DNA of 64,000 nucleotides from Streptomyces sp. CB01580 (GTDB taxonomy: Bacteria; Actinomycetota; Actinomycetes; Streptomycetales; Streptomycetaceae), in the NCBI RefSeq assembly GCF_001905795.1, contig NZ_LIXJ01000002.1, positions 455,834 to 519,833 of the forward strand. Reading direction: 5' to 3'. Shown piece by piece: positions 1 to 9,926 of this stretch. The notes under the pieces were generated by a model. The model had not been told where the DNA came from. It saw only the letters and a list, made by a program, of their open reading frames with translations, and ran no database searches. The position numbers were made by a program, and so were the translations under genes. Numbering within the stretch: the stretch's first letter is position 1; each line of letters opens with the position of its first letter.

Positions 1-566
1 CCACAGACACGTGGTGAAGCCCTCGGTGGTCATCCCTGTCTCCTGTCGTGAGCGCATACCCGCCGGATACGCATGTCCACTCATATCGACCGATCCCACC
101 CAGGGGACTTGTCGGTCGCGCACTGGAGGCATCGGAATTCACGTCGGTACGGCCATCATCACCGGCAACGCGTTCGAGAAGGCGGTCAACGCGCCGAGCG
201 CCTCATCGAGCCGCTGGTCACATCTTCCGTTCTTCGCCCAGGTGTTCGCCGCGACCGAACGGGTCGCGTCGCTCCTGCCGGGATGTCCGGGGCGGGCTTC
301 GACGGTCCATGAGCCGTGCCTCATCACCGCACCGAGGCGACGCCGAATCCCCGCGCCGCCCGATGGCGACGCGGTGCCCTCCCGACGTTGATCGAGAAGG
401 TACCGGCTGTCCGAACCGCGTTCACAATCGGGGTGACAACTAGGCCGGTTCGGGTCTTGCGGACGAGGCCGACCGCACTCGCGCGGGGAACGGTGCGGCA
501 CCGGGCGGGAGTTGATGCGGCGCGCCCCGATTGCCTTCCGCCCCGCCCGGCACGCGCACGTACGCC
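1..566. other. No supportable gene; flank of the beta-lactamase 3' end
   Basis: This stretch lies downstream of the beta-lactamase stop codon. Short open frames exist on both strands, but none has a ribosome binding site or a recognisable domain, and they overlap one another. It may be decayed DNA like the rest of this locus. I see no tRNA, terminator hairpin or insertion sequence in it. Confidence 0.5.
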
Positions 567-1246
567 CTATCGGTTGCGCAGCGCATCCACGGCGATGCGA
601 GCTGCCGTGCCGATGACGGCGTCGGCCACGGGGAGCGTGGCCGCGGTGTGGGCGGTTCGGGTGAAGACGGCGACGGCGTAACGGCCGCCGTCCGGGTACT
701 CGACGACGCCCACCTCGTTGCGCAGCGTGGGCAGCGATCCGGTCTTCCCCGCGACGTGCACGTCGTCGAACGGGAATCCGGAGGCCAGGCGATGCGGCCA
801 CACCTGAAGACCCATCACCCGCCTGATGGCGGCGCCATGTTCGGGCGGACACGCCTCGTCGCGCCAGACGGCACGCAGCAATCGCGACATGTCCCGCGGG
901 GTGCTGTGGTTGGTCCGGGCCGGGTCGAGGGCCCGCAGCCGCACGACGACGTGCGGGTCGGCCAGCGCATGGACACCGGCGGGTCCCGCGTCCTCCTTGA
1001 CGCCGGCGAGCATGGCACCGAAGGAGTGCACGGCCCGCGTCGCGTCCAGGCCGAGGCGGGCCGTCGTGCGGTTGACGGCGTCGAGGCCGACTCGTGCCAG
1101 GAGCAGATCCGCCGCGGCGTTGTCACTCACGGCCATCATCAGGTACGCGAGATCGCGCAGCGACAGCCGAGTGGCGTCCAGCATCGCGGCGAGCCCGGTG
1201 GGCCCCGGGGTGCGGCCGTGCGGCGGGCATTCGACCTGTTCCGTGA
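567..1246 (-). pseudogene. Class A beta-lactamase-like serine hydrolase, 3' part, split by Tn3 insertion
   Basis: This is the C-terminal two-thirds of a class A beta-lactamase-family protein. It carries the SDN loop motif (AVSDNAAADLLL) and the KTG triad (VAGKTGSLPTL). It lacks the SxxK nucleophile motif, which is on the other fragment at 14512-14727. Joining the fragments after deleting 1247-14511 and one CGTGA copy gives one continuous frame of 296 amino acids, running ...DLDLT then EQVECPP... The apparent start of this fragment is encoded by transposon-end sequence, so it is not a real start. The rejoined product has no obvious signal peptide, unusual for a beta-lactamase, so it could be a cytoplasmic beta-lactamase-like serine hydrolase. 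It is inactive as it stands because catalytic Ser and Lys are missing. Confidence 0.88.
1242..1246. repeat. Target-site duplication CGTGA, left copy
   Basis: The five bases next to the left GGGG transposon end are CGTGA. The same five bases follow the right end at 14512-14516. Five-base duplications are the rule for Tn3-family transposition. The pair shows that both ends belong to one insertion event and marks the empty site inside the beta-lactamase gene. Confidence 0.93.
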
Positions 1247-1284
1247 GGGGTCCCAGTAGTTTTCGCGGAAAAAACAACGCTAGG
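1247..1284. repeat. Left terminal inverted repeat (IRL, 38 bp)
   Basis: It starts GGGGTCCCAGTAGTTTTCGC and runs through an A-rich tract to CGCTAGG. Compared with the reverse complement of the right end it matches at 35 of 38 positions. Length and the GGGG terminus are typical of the Tn3 family. Confidence 0.93.
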
Positions 1285-1361
1285 CGGCGCCGGGGCCCCT
1301 GATCTGGGTGATCTTGAGGAAACGGCGCGGTGGCCGTGGGTGGCTCGGCAGCGTCACGGGC

Positions 1362-1599
1362 ATGTTGAGTGCTGACGAGCTGCTGCTGAACTGCCCGACG
1401 AGCAGATCCAGCAGTTCTTGGGCGAGGTCGCTTCGAAGGTGATGTCCGTGCTCACCGCCGGGCAGCACCACCTGGTCCGGCCCGAGGAGTGGCCCGACGA
1501 GCTGCCAGGCTGGCGGTGCTCGGCGCGGTGCGCAACGCCAAGCGGATCATCTCCGACCCGACCATGGCGAACCTGCGTGATCCGGGCTGCCCTGTGTAG
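1362..1599 (+). pseudogene. Small decayed ORF inside the transposon's left end
   Basis: A protein-like reading is visible only if frames are switched. It opens MLSADELLL, continues as DEQIQQFLGEVASKVMSVL in a second frame, and ends GAVRNAKRIISDPTMANL before a TAG. At least two frame changes are needed, so this is a remnant. I do not recognise the family. It sits between IRL and tnpA. Confidence 0.4.
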
Positions 1600-1729
1600 G
1601 CGGGTGCCGCAGGTTAGCTCAGCACTCTCCGCGTCCGCGGAGTTTCGGGGATTCCCGCCTGCCCGCGCGGTGCAGCCGGGTATGGCTTGTGCCTGTCTGT
1701 GCTGATCACGATTGCGGGTGGGAGGGCCG

Positions 1730-4700
1730 ATGGCCACGCGGGTGTTCTCGGATGAGGAGTTGGAGGGCTTACGGTCCTTTCCGGCGATCGGCAAGGACGA
1801 GCTGATCCGCTACTTCACCCTCACCCCGGCCGATCAGGCGTTCCTCGACAAGTTCCGCCGGGCCCAGAACGTGCTCGGCGCCGCGGTGCAGCTGTCCGCC
1901 CTGCCCTGGCTGGGCTTCGTTCCCGACGCCGTCCCCTCCGCCCCGCCGGCGGCGGTGGGCCGTCTGGCCCGCCAGCTCGGACTCGCGGTGGCGGACCTTG
2001 CCGGGTACGGGGAGCGGGAGCAGACCCGCACGGACCATCTGCGCCAGGTCGCCGAGTTTCTGGGGTGGAAGCCGGCGAAGGCGCTGGAGCTGAAGGAGCT
2101 GGACGAGTTCCTGCTGGCCCGTGCGATGGAGCACGACTCTCCGTCGCTGTTGTTCAGGCTGGGGTGTGAGTACCTGCGGTCGGCGAAGGTGATCCGGCCG
2201 GGTGTGGTCTCGCTGCTGGAGAGGGTCGCCACCGCCCGTACGGCCGCGGAGCGGGAGACTTACGCGCGTGTGGCCCACCTGCTTGATGCTGAGCGGGTGC
2301 AGGGGCTGGATGGGCTGCTGGTGGTCGAGCCGAAGCTGAAGTCCTCGCGGCTGCACTGGCTGGTGATGGGGCCGGTGAAGGCGTCGCCGAACAGTGTGGA
2401 CGGCGAGGTTGAGAAGCTGAAGTTCCTGCGCGGTCTGGGTGCGGACACGCTGGACCTGTCGGTGCTGCCCGCCGAGCGGCGGCGCCACCTGGCCCAGATC
2501 GGGCGCCGTCTGACCGCGCAGGCGCTGGTGCGGCGTGAGCCGAACCGCCGTCATCCGATCCTGCTCACGTTGCTCGCGCAGTCCTCGGTCGATGTGCTGG
2601 ACTCGGTGGTGCAGCTGTTCGACCAGACCCTGTCCGGGTCGGAGTCCCGCGCGAGGATCAAGCTGCGTGACGCGCTCGCCGAGCGGGCGAAGCTGTCGGA
2701 GGAGCGGCTCACCCTGCTGGACGAGATCCTGCCCGTGCTGGTGGACGCGGGCATCCCGGACGAGGACGTCGGCACGCTGCTGCGCGAGAAGATTGGCATG
2801 GACCGGCTGCGTGCCGCGCACGCCGGGGCTGCGGTGCGGCTGCCGAAGGATCACGGGCATCTTCGGCTGCTGGAGGGCTCCTACACCTACATCCGGCAGT
2901 TTGCGCCGAAGGTGCTTCAGGCGGTGCGGTTCGCCGGCGGCACCGACGCGCAGCCGCTGATCGAGGCGCTGGAGATTCTGCGGGAGCTGAACGCCAGCGG
3001 TGCCCGCAATGTGCCCACTGGGGCGCCGACGGTGTTCGTGCCGGCCCGGTGGCAGGGCTACCTGGACGAGGCCGCGGCGAAGGGGGACGCGACCGCGTAC
3101 CGGCACTACTGGGAGCTGTGCACGCTGCTGAGCTTGCGCGACGGCCTGCGCTCGGGGGACGTGTTCGTGCCGGGCTCGCGCCGCTACGACAATCCGGCCG
3201 CGTACCTGTTCACCCCTGCCCAGTGGGGCGAGCACCGCGTCGAGTTCTGCCGTCTGGTCGGCAAGAGCCCCGACGCCTCGGAGGCCCTGCCGCTGGTAGT
3301 GGAAGAGCTGGACGAGGCCCTTGCCGACCTGGAGGACACGCTGGGGCGCGGCGACGGTCCCGTGCGGTTGAACGACGACGGTGAGCTGGTCGTCTCCCCG
3401 CTGACGGCGGAGGACATCCCCACCGAGGCAGAGGAGCTGCACGGCGAGCTGGAGCGGATGCTGCCGAACGTGCCGATCGCCTCGCTGCTGGTGGAGATGG
3501 ACCGGCACACCGGTTTCCTGGACTGCTTCACCCACGCCGGCGGCAAGCAGGCCCGCTCACCGCAGCTGAAGCGGAACCTGATCGCCTGCCTGATCGGGCT
3601 GTCCACGAACCTCGGGCTGCACGGGATGGCCTCCTCGTGCGGTATCCCGTACGACGTGCTGTCGTGGACGGCGGAGTGGTACATACGCGAGGAGACGCTG
3701 CGCGAGGCGAACATCTGCCTGGTCAACTACCACCACCAGTTGCCGATGACGGCCACGTTCGGCTCGGGCACCCTGTCTTCCTCGGACGGGCAGCGCTTTC
3801 CCACGAGGGGCAAGTCGATCACCGCCCGGCACCTGAACAAGTACTTCGTCTCCGAGGGCATCTCCACCTACACCCACGTCTCCGACCAGCACTCCACCTT
3901 CGGCACCAAGGTCATCGTTGCCACCCACCGTGAGGCGCACTACGTGCTGGACGAGATCCTGGGCAACGCCACCGACCTGCCGATCACCGAGCACGCCACG
4001 GACACGCACGGCGTCACCCTGGTCAACTTCGGCCTGTTCGACCTCGTCGGCAAGCAGCTCTCGCCCCGCATCCGCGACCTGGGCAAGATCACCCTGTACC
4101 GGATGGGCACCAAGGCCGACTACGAGGAGCGGTTCCCGACAGCGGGGCCGCTGCTGACGAAGAAGGCCAACCTCGACTTGGTGGCCGCGCACTGGGACGA
4201 CCTGCTGCGGCTGGCGGGATCGCTGAAGTACGGGCACGCCACCGCCTCCCTGATCGTCGGCAAACTCTCCGCGTCCTCCCGGCAGAACGCGCTCGCGGCA
4301 GCGCTGAAGGAGTACGGGGCCATCCGGCGCACCATCTACGCCGCGAAGTACCTGTCGGACGAGTCCTACAGGCGCAAGATCGCCCGGCAGCTGAACAAGG
4401 GCGAGTCCATCCACTCCCTGCGCCGCCAGCGCCACTACGCCCGCGAGGGCAAGATCACCCGGCGTCAGCCCGAGCAACAGAACGAGGAGGCGTGGTGCCT
4501 GACCGTCGTCACGAACGCGGTCATCTGCTGGCACACCGAGTACTTGGGCCTGGCCGTCGACCAGCTGCGCGAGGCCGGCCGCGACGTGGACGCCGAGGTC
4601 CTGGCGCACATCTCCCCGGCCCGCAGCTCGGCGGTGAACTACTACGGGTCCATCACCGTCGACTACGAGCGCGAAATCGCCCAGCTCGACGACAAGGGCC

Positions 4701-4750
4701 ACCGCCCGCTGCGGACCGTGGCCGCCGACGACCCGGCCGCCGGGCTGTAG
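1730..4750 (+). CDS. tnpA: Tn3-family transposase
   Basis: The product is 1006 aa, the usual size for the DDE transposase that binds the 38-bp ends and carries out replicative transposition. The N-terminal region (MATRVFSDEELEGL, about residues 1-160) is the DUF4158-type DNA-binding part. The C-terminal two-thirds (about residues 590-985) is the Tn3 DDE domain, including HVSDQHSTFGTK and the late segment YLSDESYRRKIARQLNKGE. The ATG at 1730 is chosen because GGGAGGG lies 4-5 bases upstream; an in-frame TTG at 1712 lacks such a site. The frame is unbroken. Transcription runs away from IRL toward the IS21 genes. Confidence 0.95.
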   Translation: MATRVFSDEELEGLRSFPAIGKDELIRYFTLTPADQAFLDKFRRAQNVLGAAVQLSALPWLGFVPDAVPSAPPAAVGRLARQLGLAVADLAGYGEREQTRTDHLRQVAEFLGWKPAKALELKELDEFLLARAMEHDSPSLLFRLGCEYLRSAKVIRPGVVSLLERVATARTAAERETYARVAHLLDAERVQGLDGLLVVEPKLKSSRLHWLVMGPVKASPNSVDGEVEKLKFLRGLGADTLDLSVLPAERRRHLAQIGRRLTAQALVRREPNRRHPILLTLLAQSSVDVLDSVVQLFDQTLSGSESRARIKLRDALAERAKLSEERLTLLDEILPVLVDAGIPDEDVGTLLREKIGMDRLRAAHAGAAVRLPKDHGHLRLLEGSYTYIRQFAPKVLQAVRFAGGTDAQPLIEALEILRELNASGARNVPTGAPTVFVPARWQGYLDEAAAKGDATAYRHYWELCTLLSLRDGLRSGDVFVPGSRRYDNPAAYLFTPAQWGEHRVEFCRLVGKSPDASEALPLVVEELDEALADLEDTLGRGDGPVRLNDDGELVVSPLTAEDIPTEAEELHGELERMLPNVPIASLLVEMDRHTGFLDCFTHAGGKQARSPQLKRNLIACLIGLSTNLGLHGMASSCGIPYDVLSWTAEWYIREETLREANICLVNYHHQLPMTATFGSGTLSSSDGQRFPTRGKSITARHLNKYFVSEGISTYTHVSDQHSTFGTKVIVATHREAHYVLDEILGNATDLPITEHATDTHGVTLVNFGLFDLVGKQLSPRIRDLGKITLYRMGTKADYEERFPTAGPLLTKKANLDLVAAHWDDLLRLAGSLKYGHATASLIVGKLSASSRQNALAAALKEYGAIRRTIYAAKYLSDESYRRKIARQLNKGESIHSLRRQRHYAREGKITRRQPEQQNEEAWCLTVVTNAVICWHTEYLGLAVDQLREAGRDVDAEVLAHISPARSSAVNYYGSITVDYEREIAQLDDKGHRPLRTVAADDPAAGL

Positions 4751-5008
4751 GACGGGATCGGCCCGGGCGCCGCCCCACGGGGGAAGGGCGGCCCCGGGCC
4801 GGGCTGGCAGTATCTGGTACCCGGCAGCAGAGCGGTCCCAGCCATCACCGGGTAGGAGCGGAGTGGCTTTATTCACGAGTAGTGCCGCCAGTTGTTAATG
4901 GGTTTGGGAGGCACCCAGATCCACGGTCGGGTGATGTTCACGAGTTTCGACAGCACCGGGGTACTTGCCAGGGCAGCATCGAGGTGCTCCTGGTGAAAGG
5001 TCCTGGTC

Positions 5009-6655
5009 ATGCCGCAGATGTCGAAGGTCGAGCTGTATGCGGCGATCCGGCGTGATCACCGTTCCGGCATGAAGATGCGTGAGCTTGAGCGCAAGTACAA
5101 CGTGTCGTGGCGGACCGTCAAGAAGGCTGTGGACTCGGTCTGGCCGGAGCCGCGGAAGAAGCTACCGCCGCGGCCGACCGCGCTGGATCCGTACAAGCCG
5201 GTGATCGACGAGATGCTGCGGACGGACCTCGACGCACCGCGCAAGCAGCGCCATACGATCACGCGGATCTTCCACCGGCTCATCGAGGAGCACAGCGCCG
5301 ATGTGTCCTACCAGATGGTCCGGCGCTACGTCTCCGACCGGAAGCCGGAGATCCTCACGGCCTCGGGCAAGGCCCCGTTGGAAGCGTTCGTGCCGCAGAC
5401 CCACCTGCCCGGTCACGAGGCCGAGGTCGACTTCGGCGACGTGACCGTGCGCTTGGCCGGCGAGCTGGTGACCTGCTACCTGTTCTCGCTCCGCCTGTCC
5501 TACTCGGGCAAAGCCGTCCACCGGGTCTTCGCCTCCTGCGGCCAGGAAGCCTTTTTCGAAGGACACGTGCACGCGCTCCGCACGCTGGGCGGTGTTCCGC
5601 GAAGCAAGATCCGCTACGACAACCTGAAATCGGCCGTCGCCCAGGTCCTGGGGCTGAACCGAGCCCGGGTGGAGACCGACCGATGGATCGCCTTCCGCTC
5701 GCACTTCAACATCGAGAGCTTCTACTGCCGCCCAGGCATCGAAGGCGCCCACGAGAAGGGCGGCGTCGAAGGGATGATCGGCTACTTCCGCCGCAACCAC
5801 TTCACGCCAGTCCCGGAAGTCGACTCCCTCGCGGAGCTGAACGAGATGGTCGACCAGTGGGACCTGCACGACGGGCACCGCAGGATCGGCTCACGGCCAC
5901 GAACCGTCGACGAGTACTTCGCCGTCGAACAGCCGCTGCTGATGCCACTGCCTCAGGAGCCGTTCGAGACGGGCCGACTGTTCACGCCACGGGTCGACCG
6001 CTACAGCCAGATCACCGTCCGCACCAACCGCTACTCGGTCCCGACCCGCCTGATCGGCAAGCGAGTGCACGTCATCCTGCACGCCTCTCACCTGGTGGTT
6101 TACGACAAGAACGTCGAAGCGGCCCGGCACGAGAGGCTGATCGCGAAAGGCAGCTGCCGCCTGGACCTGGACCACTACCTCGAAGCCCTCATCCGCAAGC
6201 CCGGCGCCTTCCCCGGTGCCACGGCCCTGGAACAGGCCCGGTCCGCGGGCAAATTCACCCCGGTCCACGACGCCTGGTGGGCCCAGGCCCGCAAAGTCCA
6301 CGGCGAGCGGGACGGCACCCGGGCACTGATCGAGGTCCTGCTGCTGAACCGGCACCTCGCCCACGAGCACGTGGTCGCGGGCCTGGCCACCGCACTGCGG
6401 GCAGGCGCCCTGACCGCCGACGCGGTCGCCCTGGAGGCCCGCAAGGCCGCCCAGACCGAGGACGAACCGACCGTCGGCACAGCCAACCCGGCCCCTCCCG
6501 GGCAGTCGTCGGCATCCGTTACGTCACTGCACGAGTGGCGGCTCACGCACCTGCCACCGGACACCAGACCGATGCCGTCGGTGGCCGCCTACGACCAACT
6601 GCTCCGACGCCGCCGCACCAGCGGCAGCGACCACCGTGAGGGAGAAGCCCAGTGA
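5009..6655 (+). CDS. istA: IS21-family transposase IstA
   Basis: The 548-aa IstA recombinase has an N-terminal helix-turn-helix (RELERKYNVSWRTVKKAVDS, about residues 24-43). A DDE integrase core follows with HEAEVDFGDV, IRYDNLKSAV and EGAHEKGGVEG, which hold the expected D, D and E. The C-terminal beta-barrel region includes NRYSVPTRLIGKRV. Its GTG-started partner istB begins inside the stop codon (GTGA), so the two are translationally coupled. The frame is intact. A second ATG nine bases downstream could be the true start. Confidence 0.93.
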   Translation: MPQMSKVELYAAIRRDHRSGMKMRELERKYNVSWRTVKKAVDSVWPEPRKKLPPRPTALDPYKPVIDEMLRTDLDAPRKQRHTITRIFHRLIEEHSADVSYQMVRRYVSDRKPEILTASGKAPLEAFVPQTHLPGHEAEVDFGDVTVRLAGELVTCYLFSLRLSYSGKAVHRVFASCGQEAFFEGHVHALRTLGGVPRSKIRYDNLKSAVAQVLGLNRARVETDRWIAFRSHFNIESFYCRPGIEGAHEKGGVEGMIGYFRRNHFTPVPEVDSLAELNEMVDQWDLHDGHRRIGSRPRTVDEYFAVEQPLLMPLPQEPFETGRLFTPRVDRYSQITVRTNRYSVPTRLIGKRVHVILHASHLVVYDKNVEAARHERLIAKGSCRLDLDHYLEALIRKPGAFPGATALEQARSAGKFTPVHDAWWAQARKVHGERDGTRALIEVLLLNRHLAHEHVVAGLATALRAGALTADAVALEARKAAQTEDEPTVGTANPAPPGQSSASVTSLHEWRLTHLPPDTRPMPSVAAYDQLLRRRRTSGSDHREGEAQ

Positions 6656-7361
6656 CTCTGCCCCGCCAGCGAGGATTGACCGAACAGGCCGCCGACGCCG
6701 CGATCGACTCCGCCTGCCGCCTCCTGCGGCTTCCCTCGATCCGCAACGAGTTCTCCGACATCGCCGACCGGGCGATGAAGGACCAGATGACCTACCGCGG
6801 CTTCCTTGCCGAGCTGCTGATGACCGAGTGCGACGACCGCTCCCGACGCCGCTCGGAACGGCGGATCAAGGCAGCCGGCTTCCCACGGGAGAAGTCGCTG
6901 CGGGCCTTCGACTTCGACGCCAACCCCAACATCGACGCGGCCACCATCCACACCCTGGCCAGCTGTGAATGGATCAAGAAAAGCCAACCGCTCTGCCTGA
7001 TCGGGGATTCCGGCACCGGCAAGTCCCACATGCTCATCGCCCTGGGCACCGAGGCCGCTATGAAGGGCTACCGCGTCCGCTACACGCTCGCCACGAAGCT
7101 GGTCAACGAGCTGGTCGAGGCCGCCGACGAGAAGCAGCTCAACAAGACCATCGCCCGATACGGCCGCGTCGACCTCCTCTGCATCGACGAACTCGGCTAC
7201 ATGGAACTCGACCGCCGCGGCGCCGAACTCCTTTTCCAAGTGCTGACCGAGCGCGAGGAGAAGAACAGCGTCGCCATCGCCTCCAACGAGTCCTTCGGCG
7301 GGTGAAGTAGGCCGCCGACGAGGTGCCCCTGGCTGGGGTCCTTTTCCGACGGCCCCTTCCC

Positions 7362-7395
7362 GAACGGTACGGGCGCCTTTCAACGCATACCGCTC
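7362..7395 (-). ncRNA. Group II intron domain V catalytic hairpin
   Basis: Read on the minus strand this is exactly 34 nt, starting GAGCGGTATGCG and ending CGTACCGTTC, with a GAAA loop. It holds the AGC catalytic triad in the lower stem and the two-base bulge region opposite. Length, triad and tetraloop all fit the conserved group II domain V. Domain VI follows, down to about 7301. Confidence 0.9.
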
Positions 7396-7405
7396 TCCAG
7401 TGAAA

Positions 7406-9193
7406 TCATCTCCGGGTTGAGACCGTGGCCCGTCCTCTGTGGATTTCCCAATGGCAGCCGTGGCAGACCACAAGGGTCTTACGCCGACGCTGTGCCATGA
7501 GCCTTACCCAGGGAGAGGGTTCGGGTCGACCAGGCCGATTGAGATCTGCCATCTTGCGGATGTGGTGAACTTGCAGACCATTCCGCGATTCGCACATCTC
7601 ACACTGGCCCGCCAAGAGCCGGTGGATCAGCTCATTGCTGCCGGTGTATCTCGTTGACGGGGCCTTGTCGACCAGGTCAGCAAAGCGTTGCCGCTTCAGT
7701 GGAATTCCGCCGAAGCGAGCGACCAGCGGCTTTCTTCCGTCACTGCGCTTGACTATGACCTGCATACACGTCCGTGGCCCGTCGGGCGTTTCGACGGTCG
7801 CCTTGTGTCGGCGAGCCATCTGGGTGACGGTGGACTGATGTTTCCTGGCCATAGTCTTGAGCATGGAAGTTTCCATGACCCAGTGCAGAAAGCCCAGGCG
7901 TGCAACGTCCTGGGCTAGAAGATAGTACTGGACAACTCCCCGGTATTCCGCTTGGTACTTCGACACGATCGAGTAATCCTGATCATGTATCAGCCCCCCG
8001 CGGAACGCCGGTTTTCCTTGCTTCATGTACAACGCGCACCGTTTTTGGATCACGTCCCGTGGCACGTACAGGCCAATGCAGCCATTGACCGCTCGACGCC
8101 CGCGAGTGATCTTCGTGTCGGCAAGCTGGGTTCGCAGCTCGTAGCCGAGGAAGCGCGCTGCCTGGCTGGCGGCGTGCGTGATCAGAGTCTTGGACTCCGA
8201 GAGTTCCAGCTTGAGTTCATCACGCAGGAACTCCTTCATCCGTTCCTTGATCTCCTGGGCTTCTCGCTTTGGCCCAGCGAAACCGAGCAGCCAGTCATCG
8301 GCATACCGGATGTACCGCAACCGTCGGTAGTCCGGATCATCGGGATCGGAGCTGGGGAGGCGTCGCAGCTGCTGCCGAAGCGCATGCACTGCCGCCTTGT
8401 CCCCCCGCCCCTTTGCCCGCCTGATCCTCGCCTCGACGCGTTGGTACTCCCGGCTCCGCCGGCGCAGCCTGCCCCGGTTGTAATCCGGCAACAGGTGCTG
8501 CTCAACAAACTGATCCAACCGATCCAGGTAGATGTTGGACAGGATCGGCGAGGCCACGCCACCCTGCGGCGCACCGCTGAGCGTGGCGTTCCACCGCCAG
8601 TCCTCCAAGTACCCAGCCTTGAGCATTTGGCGGATCAGCCGCAAAAATCGTCCATCATGAATCCTCTCTCCCAGGGTCGCGAGCATTACCTCGTGATCCA
8701 GACTGCCGAAGCAGTCGGAGATATCTCCTTCGATGAACCAGTGCGTTCCCTTCCAGACCTCCACCACCTCATTGAGTGCGGTGTGGCAGCCCCGGCCGGG
8801 ACGGAACCCGTGGGAGTGGCGAGAGAACTGGACGTCGTAGTACGCCTCCAGTAGGAGGCGGACAACCTCGGCGACCAGCTTGTCCGACCACGTAGGAAGT
8901 CCGAGCGGGCGCTTTCCTCCATTCTTCTTCGGGATATAGGTCCGCCGCGCTGGAGCCCATCGGTACGTCTCGGCGCGTAACTTGCCGATGATCGTGTCGA
9001 TCTTCTCCAGGGACATACCGTCCACGGTTTCCCCGGTGACCCCCGGCGTCATCGCGCCCTTGTTGGCGTAGATGCGCCCGTAGGCCATCAGGAACAATTG
9101 CGGGTTGAACAACTGCCGATACAGCCTTTCCAGCGGCAGACCTTGTCTGCCGCGTTCCCGGAGGACGTCCAGCACCGTTGCGGCGCTCTGCAT
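7406..9193 (-). CDS. ltrA: Group II intron reverse transcriptase/maturase with HNH-type endonuclease domain
   Basis: The 595-aa intron-encoded protein supports splicing and target-primed reverse transcription. The RT domain runs from about residue 60 to 350. It includes GFRPGRGCHTAL, APQGGVASPILSN and the catalytic YADD box at 297-300. The X/maturase domain follows (about 400-490). The C-terminal end is an HNH-like zinc endonuclease with CEMC at 531-534, VHH near 542-544 and CHGC...H at 577-585. The reading frame is unbroken and the fold is complete, so it is probably active. The ORF lies in domain IV, and its stop is about 10 nt upstream of domain V. Confidence 0.95.
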   Translation of the reverse strand: MQSAATVLDVLRERGRQGLPLERLYRQLFNPQLFLMAYGRIYANKGAMTPGVTGETVDGMSLEKIDTIIGKLRAETYRWAPARRTYIPKKNGGKRPLGLPTWSDKLVAEVVRLLLEAYYDVQFSRHSHGFRPGRGCHTALNEVVEVWKGTHWFIEGDISDCFGSLDHEVMLATLGERIHDGRFLRLIRQMLKAGYLEDWRWNATLSGAPQGGVASPILSNIYLDRLDQFVEQHLLPDYNRGRLRRRSREYQRVEARIRRAKGRGDKAAVHALRQQLRRLPSSDPDDPDYRRLRYIRYADDWLLGFAGPKREAQEIKERMKEFLRDELKLELSESKTLITHAASQAARFLGYELRTQLADTKITRGRRAVNGCIGLYVPRDVIQKRCALYMKQGKPAFRGGLIHDQDYSIVSKYQAEYRGVVQYYLLAQDVARLGFLHWVMETSMLKTMARKHQSTVTQMARRHKATVETPDGPRTCMQVIVKRSDGRKPLVARFGGIPLKRQRFADLVDKAPSTRYTGSNELIHRLLAGQCEMCESRNGLQVHHIRKMADLNRPGRPEPSPWVRLMAQRRRKTLVVCHGCHWEIHRGRATVSTRR

Positions 9194-9892
9194 TACGCAT
9201 ACCTCCCATCACCGGACGTCTCAATCACCTGTGCCCCTTCGCCCTGCGACCGGCTTTCCCGGCCTCCCTGGCAGGTCGTCACTCCTGCGACTACTACGGG
9301 CACTCCGTCGCCGTAGGGCTCGCGCCCCTTAGGCGATCCCGTGGTACGTCTTCGTTGTACGTATCGAGCACGACGTAGGCCGCCCACTCATTCCCTTGGC
9401 CTCCCTCGCTGGGAGGTGTTCCTTACCATGGAGGTTGCCCCGGCCTCCAACCGCGACCAGGGCATAGCAGGACGTCGAATTCAGGCGTCGTTTCGACGGG
9501 TGTCTCTCGCACCACTGGGAATTGGACTTCAAGCAATCAAGCCTTAGCCATATCGCGCGGGTCTTGCGGCACCCCGTCCTGAACGCCTCCAGACGGGCAC
9601 CGCTTTCCGAGCATGCTGTTGTCCCCTCACGCTTTCGCGCTCAAGTAAGCCCGGCGACCCAAGAACCCCCCTCCAAGTTCATCCCGACTGCGTCGGGGAT
9701 ACAACGAAGCGCCGCACGGCGCACGCTGGACCAAGACCTTCACCGACCCACGCCTCTGCGCGGCCATCGTCGACCGCCTCACGTTCAACGGCACGATCAT
9801 CGAGACCGGCACCGACTCCTACCGCCTCGCCAGCACCCGAGCCCGGGCCGAAGAGCCCGCCGAAGCCAGCTGACTCCTGCGGGTCTCGACTC

Positions 9893-9926
9893 GACGGCGC
9901 GGCGCCCTTAAGGACGCCGCGCCGTC
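9893..9926. terminator. Perfect 12-bp GC hairpin after istB
   Basis: GACGGCGCGGCG is followed by a 10-base loop and its exact complement CGCCGCGCCGTC. It lies 19 bases after the istB stop and upstream of the minus-strand cargo operon's end, so it may terminate transcription from both sides. No T-run follows, as is common in Streptomyces. Confidence 0.65.

Larger units (their letters stand above)
7301..9724 (-). mobile_element. Group II intron with encoded reverse transcriptase, antisense to istB
   Basis: On the minus strand the element begins GTGCGCC, close to the group II 5' consensus GUGYG. About 530 nt of non-coding domain I-IV sequence precede the maturase ORF. After the ORF comes a canonical 34-nt domain V, then a domain VI region ending near CTACTTCAC. 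Boundaries come from restoring the istB frame (FGG|WTK) and carry an uncertainty of about 1 base, because the 3' AY rule and frame restoration differ by one nucleotide. All parts needed for a mobile ribozyme are present. Confidence 0.88.
6652..9873 (+). pseudogene. istB: IstB helper ATPase, interrupted by a group II intron
   Basis: IstB is the AAA+ helper that controls IstA target choice. The 5' exon has Walker A (GDSGTGKSHML) and Walker B (LLCIDELGYM), and stops matching after SNESFGG. The reading resumes near 9726 as WTKTFTDPRLCAAIVDRL and ends RAEEPAEAS at a TGA at 9871-9873. The two parts together form a normal-length IstB of about 265 aa. The intervening 2.4 kb is a group II intron on the opposite strand. 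It cannot splice out of an istB transcript, so the gene is disrupted. Translation from the 5' exon ends four bases into the intron, losing the C-terminal 45-50 residues. Confidence 0.9.

Noticed and set aside
567..1277. A separate 236-aa beta-lactamase gene with its own start
   Set aside because: Its first residues (MFFPRKLLGPL) are encoded by the transposon end, and the SxxK motif is missing. It is the 3' half of a split gene.
4751..5008. A second small gene between tnpA and istA
   Set aside because: The open frame continues antisense or across the tnpA stop and into the istA leader; it has no start signal. The DNA is better read as transposon spacer and the IS21 left end.
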